Origin: Daldinia sp. FL1419
Lineage: Eukaryota; Ascomycota; Sordariomycetes; Xylariales; Hypoxylaceae
Assembly (NCBI GenBank): GCA_025201765.1
Contig: MU623347.1
Coordinates: forward strand, 124,001-188,000
Direction: 5' to 3'
Length of the DNA: 64,000 nt
Shown: in pieces, positions 36,405 through 45,689 of the stretch
Layout of the letters: each line of letters starts with the position of its first letter
Numbering within the stretch: position 1 is the stretch's first letter
Notes under the pieces: model-generated
What the model saw: only the letters and a program-made list of their open reading frames with translations
Told to the model about the DNA's origin: nothing
The model's database searches: none
Position numbers and translations under genes: made by a program

Positions 36405-37615
36405 ATGGCGACCCGGCGCATAATCTCGCCGCGCTTGCCGTTCGGCCTACCCTTCCGAGCCGTAGTATCGCGATCGTATTCCTCAAGTAGCAGTGCGCAC
36501 CATACGGTTCCGTTAGCATTCGACCACCATAAACCACCGAAGGGTGGTCACGACCATAAAGATTCGCCCATAATATTTATGCATGGCTTGTTCGGGTCTA
36601 AGAAGAACAATAGGAGCGTAAGCAAGTGAGTTATTTCGGCACGCACAAAGCCTTAGATATAGATTATAGGAGATAGATATATTAGGTAGCTAACCGGAGC
36701 ACAATTATAAGAGTTCTAGCCCGCGACCTCAAGCGTCATGTATACACAGTAGTAAGTCCGCCGTCAGGCTTCGTCTACAATCTTATCTAACCATGCGCCC
36801 TTACTACACAGGACATGCGCAACCACGGCGAAACACCCCACGCGCCGCGCCACGACTACCTCGCCATGGCTGACGACGTCGCGGCCTTCATCGCAGACCA
36901 CGGCCTACGGGATCCAACCTTAATTGGCCATTCTATGTGAGCAGCCCGTGCCATACCCCCCTTACACCCTGCCCAAAAGAAAAAGTCCTCATAAATCCAG
37001 GGGTTCCAAGACCGCCATGACGCTCAGTCTCAAAGAGCCCTCCCTCATTCGAGACATCGTCTCCGTCGACAACGCACCGGTTGACGTCGCCCTTCACTCC
37101 GCCTTCCCGAAGTACATCCAAGGCATGCGGCGGATCGAAGAAGCCGGCGTAACGCGGCAAGCGGAAGCAGATAAGATCCTGCAGGAGTACGAGCCGGATT
37201 TATCGATCCGGCAGTTCCTACTGGGGAACCTGTTCCGCGCGCCTACTAGTGACGGTGGTGTGTCCCCCACACAAAAATTCCGTGTGCCGCTTGATATCTT
37301 GGGGCGCTCGCTAGGACACTTGGGAGACTTTCCATTTAAAGACCCCAGCGAGAGGCGCTTCGAGAAGCCGGCGCTATTCGTTCGTGGCACTCGCAGTATG
37401 TACGTACCCGACGAGGTCATCCCGCTTATCGGCCAGTTTTTCCCACGTTTTACGCTCGTCGACATCGATGCCGGACACTGGGTTATTTCTGAGAAGCCGG
37501 AGGAGTTCCTTCGAGGTAAGTTGCGAACCCTATACGTCCGTCCCATTTTCCAATCTGTATGCTAATAAAACTTCCGTTTGTAGTGGTCATAGAATTCCTA
37601 ACACCAAGGGAATGA
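36405..37615 (+). CDS. mitochondrial alpha/beta-hydrolase, ABHD11/IMO32-like
   Basis: Exons 36405-36625, 36712-36751, 36812-36936, 37001-37515 and 37584-37615 give 310 aa. The Arg/Ser-rich, acid-free N-terminus (MATRRIISPRLPFG, then FRAVVSRSYSSSS) looks like a mitochondrial presequence. The alpha/beta-hydrolase signs are IIFMHGLFGSKKNNRS (oxyanion region), DMRNHGETPH and the nucleophile elbow LIGHSMGSKTA with Ser128, split by an intron between M and G. The C-terminal GHWVISEKPEEF supplies the catalytic His. This order is that of ABHD11, yeast Imo32 and the related ethanol acetyltransferase Eat1; esterase activity is likely but the physiological substrate is not known. The last exon codes for only 10 residues. 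Confidence 0.9.
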
Positions 37616-37836
37616 ATGCGCAAGTAAGAAGAGAAGAATAAGAAAAAAAAAAAGAATGAGAACATGCTTTACATATATCATATTTGTTTGTATAAACGCG
37701 TATCATTGCATCAGGGGGATATCATATATAGAGAAAGAGAGACAGAGGGAAAGGAGAAAATCATGTACAAAGCCACCGCATTCAGTCTAGGCGTTCATGG
37801 CGTGCGCGAAAATAGACGAATTATCGATTTCATTAT

Positions 37837-38933
37837 TTAACAAGGGCAAGCCGAAGAGTAATTTGACCCGATACTGCCGAGATTTATACCCGTGCTGCTG
37901 GACGCGGGCGCGGTAGTAGCGAACAACTCGGGTCGCTGGACGATGCGGTCGACGACTTCAACAAACGGCTGCCGGACGTTCTCTCGCGTCTTGGCGCTGA
38001 CTTCGCAGAATCCGGCACCCTGCGATTCCGCAAACGCCTTGCCCTCCTCGAAGGAGACGGCGCGACCGCCCGTGGCCACTTTGTCTAATTTGCTCCCGAC
38101 CTAGGAATATGGTTAATCATAATACTACTGCCATAGGCTATGCGTGTTCGTATATGAGGGCAATAATACCAAGTAAAGCACGGCATCAGGAGACGCGCTG
38201 GATCTCGCCTCGTCGATCCACTTCTCCATGCTTAGGAAGCTCTTCCTGCTCGTGATGTCGTAGACTATGATGACAGCGTGGGCGCCGCGGTAGTAACTAG
38301 TCGACAAGGTACGAAACCTTTCTTGTCCGGCCTAGGTACTGTTAGACATGCTGCATTTATAATCGAAGCGAAAAGACATTACCGTATCGAATATGTTCAA
38401 TCTATATGCCTTGCCTCGGACGGCGAGCTTCTTCATCTAATGCGCACGTATTTAGCATCAGCCGAAACTCGGGGGCATGTGAACTGCTTTGACTTGGCAC
38501 GTGCAGCCTTACCTTGAAATCGATACCAATCGTCGCCGTCGTCGACTCCGGGTCAAACTGGTCATCGCAATCTATATAATCATTTTAGAATTACGAACCA
38601 ACACCGTCGTCTCACGGAGCGAGATTAGGGGGAGTAGCTCGTACATCGTAGTAGCACTACTCATTCCCAAAGGATAATTCATCTCGTTAGCATCGTATTC
38701 TAGAAATTGCCGTGTTTGCATCCGCCCACGGGTAATCACAGGCGGACCCGGGAATTCGAAGCAAGGATATGGATTTATTTATTTAGATAGGAGATAGGTA
38801 GTGAAGGCAAGGCCTTCGGATTAGGATTAGGTAATTAGTAGTACCTATGCCCGGCATACATACGTGCAGACTTGCCGGCGCCGGAAGGCCCGATGATCAG
38901 GACCTTGAGCACCGGTAACGAATCCTCCGACAT
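37837..38933 (-). CDS. Rab18-like small GTPase
   Basis: Six exons: 38864-38933, 38645-38656, 38513-38571, 38383-38436, 38170-38331 and 37837-38100 give 206 aa. Conserved boxes are P-loop GPSGAGKS, switch I TTATIGIDFK, DTAGQERFRTLSTSYYRGAH and G5 SAKTRENVRQPF, a segment typical of Rab18. The C-terminus CPC is a likely double geranylgeranylation site. Rab18 acts on lipid droplets and the ER. Two oddities: the second exon is only 12 nt (TGCTACTACGAT) and is required to complete GKSALLLRYCDDQFD, and the guanine-specificity box reads GSKLD instead of GNKxD. Intron 1 is unusually long (207 bp). The start MSEDSLPVLKVLIIG fits the family. Confidence 0.88.
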
Positions 38934-41065
38934 ATCTCAGGGTATCTTTTTCTCGTATTAATCCAAATAATCCACCAGTATTTTATTGCCGTAGCGAGGG
39001 TAAGGAACGGAATCAGGTGAAATAGGAATGCGCAAGTAGCAGGCGACGAGCAAAAGCAATTTCGGTAGCCTCGGGTGAGTTGAAGTATTATAAGTGTGAA
39101 GTTGGACAATTGTAGGTGAATTACAGGTAAATAGCTAAGTAAGGTGGTACATAAGATATGGTGACGATAAAGTTCCAAGACTGCCGCCTTACCGCTCCTT
39201 AACTAAGATACGTACCGAAGGAGGTACCTCGTACCTACGTAGGTCTATAGGTACCTACATAGAAACCTAGTGTAGGTACAGTACATATGGAGATACCCGT
39301 ATTGTAATTTGTATTACCTATCAGAGCGCTGGCTGTGCTTCATTTGGCCACGCAAGGCTTTAGTTTACATGTACTTGTTTGTTAGATGTCTTTTGTCTTC
39401 AAGTCCTAAATTCTCAGATTATCCAAGCATATCTCATACAGCTGTCTACCTACCTACATAGGTAGGTATATTTAATTTACCAGTTGACTAGTGGGTCCTC
39501 GGAGGACGGAACTACTATGTATGTAAACGGCACCTATATCCCTTGTTTAACTAGGTATGTAGTAGCAGAGTAGGTACCGTTACAGAAACAGATTATCAAC
39601 CGCGCCGTGGACTTAGAAAGGTCGTCCCCGCCGAGGTATTCCACGTTGAGATGATACCTAAAACAAAAGCTGACTGTCGCAGGCTTGGCGAGAAGATAGC
39701 TTTTCCGCCGTCTCAATGTGCGTGGCTAAAGGGCTGGGCTGCGCCGTCAAACCCAGGCATAGCTTTAGATACATCAACCGCAAGACCTCAAGACGGCTTC
39801 TTGCTCCCCTAATAAAGTTCTGATGTGGCGACAAATCCAGGGAGTTGGTTGAAGAAGTGCACTGGGAACCGAGAATAAGTATAAGTTGAGCATCTATTGC
39901 ATCAAGTTTGCTCAATGGTATCCAACGTATATACAAGTGCGGTGCCAAGTACACTAAAGGGCCCCAACCCCAAGGCATCTAATTACCAAATTTACGTTTT
40001 ACGAACGATCGAACAAATGATCCGGAAGCTGTATCTTAGCGCTGCCGATTTGAAAAGGGGGAGGCCGAAGGATATATTCTGGAAACAGGCGGCGCCTCTA
40101 TAACCATCAAGACTCTCTTCGGATGAAGTTCCCGCATCAGATATGACTAGAAAAGCGCGTGAACTACGATGAAGAAGGCGCTAGCCTCTCTCAGATCCCC
40201 TGGAAAGCCTATCAGACGAGATGAGCCGTACTCTGAAAGGGGGTGATGTTCGACATCCGATATTTCGTACATCTATTACATTACCACTTGTGATAATCAG
40301 CCCGGCCACGTCTGAAAAAGAAAAAAAAGCACAAAATTTTTTTTTTTAAAAAAAAGAAATTAACTCTTCGGAATTTAAAAGGTGATACGTCGTCGAAGAG
40401 TTTCCAGGAGCTTTTATAAGTACCCTGAGGTTGACTTGGTGGAATTATTTTAGCCCTCCACGCCCCCAGAGTTATACAGATATGATTAGAACAGCCCCTG
40501 ATATGACATCCTTAAAATTAGGTAGCTTTTGGTTTAACATAACATTTTAAGGTAATGGCATTATTACATAGGTACCTTAGGGCTTACGCAGATAGGTGCA
40601 TATGGAAAATAGGAAGGCCTCCCTATGAGAGACATGCATAAGACGTAGGTTTATCACGCATTAATGGAGGCTATATACCAAAAGGGTGACGTCTTGGGAG
40701 AACTCAAGAAACTCTCGCGAGTCTACAAATTTGAGAGGATGCATGGAGAAGATTACAGCAGAAAAACTCGTGATAGTATTGGTATCGCACTTATGCACTG
40801 TTAACTAGCGGTCTCTTGGACCATTCGGACACCGGATAGTCCATCTCTACCAGAACACGGCAAGCCAATTCTCATAATCACGTAGAACAGCATCACGTAT
40901 GGAACTCATCCAAGTCGTCAGCTAACCTTTCTCATTTTATCTGTCCTGAGGGGCCTGCTGTAACCGCGGCTGTCCTGCCGCGCCGAATGCAATCAGAAGT
41001 GAGACCTATTGCCATTGCACAAAAACCCACGCCGTTCCATGACCAGAGTTCAGAGTTCATCATAA
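38934..41065. other. 2.1 kb gene-free gap
   Basis: Dense in TAGGTACCTA/ACCTACGTAGGT motifs at 39225-39290 and 39449-39473, with a T-run/A-run junction at about 40316-40360. Open frames of up to about 106 codons are not recognisable as proteins. Confidence 0.6.
40316..40360. repeat. A-rich block and T-run/A-run junction
   Basis: gaaaaagaaaaaaaagc is followed by a T run and then an A run, resembling the foldback tract at 4019-4078. Confidence 0.5.
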
Positions 41066-42198
41066 TTAGACCTCCTCAAGGACCCGTTCCTTGAACTCCC
41101 GCTCGACCTTCTGACCTTCCTCGTTCGTTGTGGACTCTCCGTGCAGGTTCATCAAGGCACCAAGGTCGAACTTGGGCGACTTGAGGAGCTTGACCTTGCG
41201 GATGTGGACCTACAGAGCAGACCCTGTTAGTATATACTGTAACGGATTCCAAAAATACAATCCCCGAGGCGGACGTAAAGATAAAAACGAGGTACGTACG
41301 TTCTGGAGGGGGTAGATTCCTTGGGTGGCCTTCTCGATCTCACGGCCGATGACCTCAGGGATCAACTTGGTGGTCAGTTGTTGTAAAGTGCAAGTGGCAG
41401 CCTCTCGCTGGATGATCTCGACCATCTTCTTTCGGATGGCACGGATCTGAGATGAGGCGGCGTAAGTGGTCTTCTTGATCTGGTTGGGTCGTCGCTTGGT
41501 AAAGGCGATAGCGAAGAGACGGAGGAGGTAGTCGTCGGTAGTCTTGACCGTGACGTTGGCCTCGATCAGACTTTGCCACTTTCGGACGAGGGATCGTAGC
41601 TTGTCGGAGGTGAAGTCAAGACCGTGGAAGTTGGTTAGGCAGTTCTTGCCCTGAACCTCATCGACGCGTAGCTTGACCTTTCGGAACGCGTGGTCCTCAT
41701 CCTTCTGGAGATCGGCTAGGGAAACCTCGAAGATTCGGCCCTTGAGGGCGTCGTTCGCGTTCTTGAGACCGGTGGTTCGGTTCACAAGGGTCTTACCAAC
41801 ACTACATATCACAGTTAGATGTCAATTATTCTAGGCGCATCGGGATGGAAATTTCGTACTCTCGGATGTTGAAGGGAGCAGGGGCCTAGAAAAATCATTG
41901 CAGTCAGTTTTCGAGGATCCTTTTACGAAATATTCATCGTCGAATGGAAATCGCTTACCTTGATGGAGTACCAGTCCTTTCGTGCGAAAGGGTCCTGTGC
42001 CTTCTTCTTCAGGCCCTTCTTGCCCTTGGATAATCTCTTGTTCCTATAGCGAACGAACGATCAGTATTGGATTTCCTAGACCCGAGGGGCGGGGAGTTGC
42101 AGAGCGAGAAACAGGGGCGCCGGAAATGGAGATACGCAGGACCGCGAATGTCGAAATGGTAAATTAAAATATAAATATACTCACTTTCCAACCGCCAT
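41066..42198 (-). CDS. rps1: 40S ribosomal protein eS1 (RPS1/S3a)
   Basis: Exons 42185-42198, 41959-42043, 41860-41885, 41300-41801 and 41066-41209 give 256 aa, the usual fungal length. The N-terminus MAVGKNKRLSKGKKGLKKK, then DPFARKDWYSIKAPAPFNIR and VGKTLVNRTTGLKNANDALK, and the C-terminal VHIRKVKLLKSPKFDLG all match eS1, a structural protein near the mRNA exit channel of the small subunit. The first coding exon is 14 nt and the third 26 nt, with introns concentrated at the 5' end as is common for ribosomal protein genes. Third positions are strongly C/G-biased, as expected for high expression. Confidence 0.97.
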
Positions 42199-43438
42199 GT
42201 TTGCGAGAGGTCAATGTTGCTCGCAATTCAAGGACGTTGTTGAAGATGTGTTGAAAAGGGCTTTTGGTGTTGCGTGGTGAATGGATCTGGCAGTGAATTC
42301 TAGTGCTGCCAAAATTTCTTGTTTGTGCGCGAAAATTGAGGGAATGTGGCACGGTCACGTGCCTTTTTCCTTTATCTTTGATAAGCAATTTGTTTTCTCA
42401 ATGTACAAGAGCTAAGTGCTCAGTGCCCAGCCCGAGTTTTCACTAGCGAAAAGGTACGTACTGCTATTAGGGTCTGCTTCCCTCGAACCATGTGCATTGC
42501 TTAATTTTCATACATCCTTTAAACTAAAGATTGTAAGGAATAAATGCATTTATCAAGCCATTTGAGAAAAAAAAACCAGGCTATTTTCCAATAACTGATG
42601 TAAATTCCTCTTATACTTTGTGAAACCATTGGGCTTTCCATATGAGCACAAAAAACTTTAAACCGAACAGCTCTAAATTTATGGTCTATTTGTAACATCT
42701 TCAAGTGCTAGTTAATGATTTTTACTATCTCGAGATTGTGGTCTCAATTTAACCCCACCACCATATTCACATCATCACTTCATAAATTCCGAGATTCTGT
42801 ATAGTATAGGTAAGGTAGGTGGTTTAAATTTATCGATTAAGTAAGATTATAACAGAGCCAGCTAAAACCCAGCCAACAGGAAAATCTAACTTTTAATCTC
42901 TCTCTGTCTCTCTCTTGTACTGTCGTTGCCTTCGAACGGGGGTATCCCATTTTATTCCTTTCGTATGCTCACAAACCCAGTAGATCTCGCAATCCATTAG
43001 AAAGCCTCTCTCTCTCTCTCTCTTCTCTGTGTGTGTTCTGTATCGGTTCCCAGTGTGTTTCGCCGAGCGCCTTGTCCTGAATCACCACCGTCGCCACCAT
43101 AACCCATTAGGCCTGATGATACAAATACCCCTGGTGACCCTGGTGACCCTTGCTAACCTTGCGAGGAAAACCATGAAATAAAACCAGCAAGCAAATTAAA
43201 ACAATAAAAACACCTCGGCGCCTGTTGACCCGTTGTCATGCTTTATTGTCCGCTTCCGTTAATCGCGTTGTTGAACAAATGAAACGAGTTCGTATTGGTG
43301 TCGTGTTATGTCGTGTTGGAAGAAAAAAAAAATCCATTTCGGGGAACCCCGCGGACCACGCCCCCCTCCAAATACGAGAGAAGTTGTTCCCGGAGATGCG
43401 GCCGCGGAGGGTAGTGATATTAAATCACGAATTAGAAA
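42199..43438. other. upstream region of eS1 and 3' side of the small unknown gene
   Basis: It contains a CT dinucleotide microsatellite at about 43006-43022, CT-rich segments at 42898-42914, and a direct repeat of ccctggtga at about 43128-43146. No gene is seen. Confidence 0.55.
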
Positions 43439-43914
43439 TTAAGCCGATCTTTCCACCTTCTCTTCGTCTGGGTGTTCGCCGACCTCCCAGGCGTCGAAGC
43501 TAGGGAAGCTGAAGTAGCAAGCCGAATCTAGAAGTCAGGTCAGCAACAGAAGTAAGAAAGGATCGCCCTCGATGGGCTGATCGACTAAACCAGGGACGGC
43601 ATATACGCACGTGGATCACGGGTAGAGTCCGATAGACGAGCTTCGCGCATCTCGGAGGAGTCTAGAACGAAGCTCCGTGTTGATGATGGTGATGAATTGG
43701 CATTGGACACAGCGACACGGCTTAGTAGGTCCGTTGCCCTTCGGCTTGTGTTTGGGCTCGTCAACAGTCCATTGCAAGCGTTGGAGGTAGTGATAGAAGG
43801 TTCCGTGGCACATGCTCTGAGTAAGCGGGGCCGACGCCTTTCCGTATTCTTCGGTCTCGGAGAGGATTCCCTTCGAGGGACGATATCAGGAGAATATCTA
43901 GCGGTAGTAGCCAT
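43439..43914 (-). CDS. small hypothetical protein with C-terminal FSFPSFDAWE motif
   Basis: Unrecognised. Two exons, 43611-43914 and 43439-43527, with an 83-bp intron (GTGCGT...CTAG) give 130 aa starting MATTARYSPDIVPRRESS. The first exon is Ser/Arg/Thr-rich and probably disordered. The spliced C-terminus SACYFSFPSFDAWEVGEHPD is compact, aromatic and acidic and is the main reason to think this is real; it appears only after splicing in this frame. A competing frame of the same exon (43616-43813, starting MCHGTFYHYLQRLQ) has a plausible composition but no good splice into a C-terminus. Additional upstream exons cannot be excluded, because the frame is open before the ATG to a possible acceptor near 43928. 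Confidence 0.45.
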
Positions 43915-43957
43915 TTCCGGAGCCAACGCTAAGCAAAGACAACACAAGTAAGTTGTG

Positions 43958-44013
43958 TTGATTATGTTGAATTATGTTGATTATGTTGAATTATGTTGAT
44001 TATGTTAATTATG
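43958..44013. repeat. 19-bp minisatellite, about 3 copies
   Basis: Two identical copies of TTGATTATGTTGAATTATG and a third shortened by one base. Confidence 0.9.
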
Positions 44014-44022
44014 CTATTATGA

Positions 44023-44058
44023 GATGCTTAGATGCTTAGATGCTCAGATGCTCAGATG
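44023..44058. repeat. 8-bp tandem repeat (GATGCTYA), 4.5 copies
   Basis: Two GATGCTTA units are followed by two GATGCTCA units and a partial copy. Confidence 0.9.
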
Positions 44059-44097
44059 GGGGCGGTCGAATGCAGAAGCTTGATAAGAGTCTGGTCT

Positions 44098-44149
44098 GGT
44101 TGAAGCTTGGTTGAAGCTTGGTTGAGCTTGGTTAAGCTTGATAGAGCTT
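44098..44149. repeat. 10-11-bp tandem repeat (GGTTGAAGCTT)
   Basis: Two 11-bp copies and then shortened 10-bp variants (GGTTGAGCTT, GGTTAAGCTT, GATAGAGCTT). Confidence 0.85.
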
Positions 44150-44277
44150 TTGTAGAAGTTTGGTTACAGTCTCTGGAGCTTGTAATGTGAGTGGCAAGTT
44201 CTGGTGAAAATAATGCAGGCTTGAGGAGCAAAGCTCCCCATCTTTGAATGGATATCTTAAACGTTTAAAGACAGGTC

Positions 44278-44306
44278 GGGACTGTAGGGACTGTAGGGAC
44301 TGTAGG
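44278..44306. repeat. 9-bp tandem repeat (GGGACTGTA), 3 copies
   Basis: Three exact units followed by gg. Confidence 0.9.
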
Positions 44307-44539
44307 CAGTAAGGCGAAAAAAGGCCGCTAAGACCAATCACTCTACCGGCTGTTGTGGAACGACATCCCCAGACGGTCGGTTGCGGGCAATGCCACATGT
44401 CACTCACGAATGGGGGCATTTCGTATGTGGTGGCAGCTGTATGGTCTCCGTTGGTCTGGGTGGTTTGGGCGCAGACGGCCTGCAGCCGTGTTGGGCCGTC
44501 CTGCACCAGTAGGACTGTTGTAAGGGGAAAAGAAGTGGG

Positions 44540-44584
44540 AGCGACTGGAGTAGTAGGAGTAGTAGGAATAGTAGGAGTGGTCGG
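44540..44584. repeat. 9-bp tandem repeat (GGAGTAGTA-like)
   Basis: About five imperfect units reading ggagtagtaggagtagtaggaa and similar. On the minus strand one frame would read Ser-Tyr-Tyr repeats. Confidence 0.8.
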
Positions 44585-45689
44585 AAACGGTGCGAGTGGA
44601 GAGATTTGTTAATAATTGAACCACTCATCGGCTTCATGTGGTTTTAGTATCTCTTAGTATCTCTTAACTCCTCCTGACTTCTGCAACCCATCCTTGCTTT
44701 TTTTCTTTTTTTTTCTTTTTTGGTTCTCTTTTTTTTTCCCTCTCTTTTTTCAATTCATTAAATTATGCTAGTTAATGTAAGTAGGTATCCATTTTTGCCC
44801 TCTTTTTTCTCTGATACATACTACTGCCCTAATACAGAATACTTCCATACCTCTTCCCACCCCTCTTCTAGGTAACACATGAACAGTCCAAATTAAGTAT
44901 TTACCCCGTTTTTTCTTTCTTTACTAACTAGGTTAGATGCGACAAGTTTCAAATGGTCAGCGTTAGGAAGTAACTAGAGGCCCAGAAGGCTAAAGCCGGC
45001 GACCTGTCAGCTTCACTATCATGATACGTAGAAAGGAGGTCAGCGCGAGCGTAACGCCAATTCCGTGATATTCCCCTGTACCTTTTATTATTATTATTAT
45101 TATTATTTTTCCCACCCCTCCCTACCCTCGTGCCCTTTCGCCCTTGTATAATTCATGCAGATAATCAACGCTCCATTAAATCCACTTGGAGCTCCGCGGA
45201 CCACTCCCCCCTCGCGCCCTGCCTATGCAACTCATCATGCCTTCTAAGGCTGATGTAGACGAACCCTCAATTGATGCTGCAAGATACCCTTTTATACCGC
45301 ACGACGAATAATCTGGTAAAGTTGACGTATTACTACGTAGCTCTATTGAATTGTCACCGCTTGGACATGCTACAATTGGACCGCTGTCACACACTGTAAG
45401 ATACTACAGATGCTACAGCAGTCACAAGGACGAGAGGGTACAAACAACACACCTCTCTTGGAGCTCATACATTAGTCTCACGCGTGGAAATAGTTGGAAG
45501 CGGGGGTTCTAGCCCATATCAGGTTTTCATTTACTACCACCTATAACTACGTACCTGGTAGTTTTCACCAACCTCTACACCGGTCTTAACGCACGGAAGC
45601 AAGCCAGGCAGCTTAGTTGGAGTATTCAGTGATCGATGCTGTCATCGTTATTAATATGAACTTGCAAGTGACAGTTGGTCGAATGGTAC

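Larger units (their letters stand above)
43915..45689. other. gap with minisatellite cluster and T-rich tracts
   Basis: Five different short tandem repeats lie between 43958 and 44584 (listed below), T-rich tracts at about 44697-44752, and an ATT trinucleotide run at about 45087-45109. Several open frames of 70-125 codons overlap the repeats on both strands and are not supported as genes. Confidence 0.55.

Noticed and set aside
43616..43813. Alternative frame starting MCHGTFYHYLQ in the small-gene exon
   Set aside because: It looks protein-like but its only nearby donor splices to a frame that stops quickly; the other frame splices to a compact C-terminus. Kept as the competing model, not annotated.
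44400..44637. Minus-strand ORFs with Leu-rich or Ser-Tyr-Tyr repeats
   Set aside because: They are translations of the 9-bp minisatellite in different frames; no splice into the small gene could be supported.
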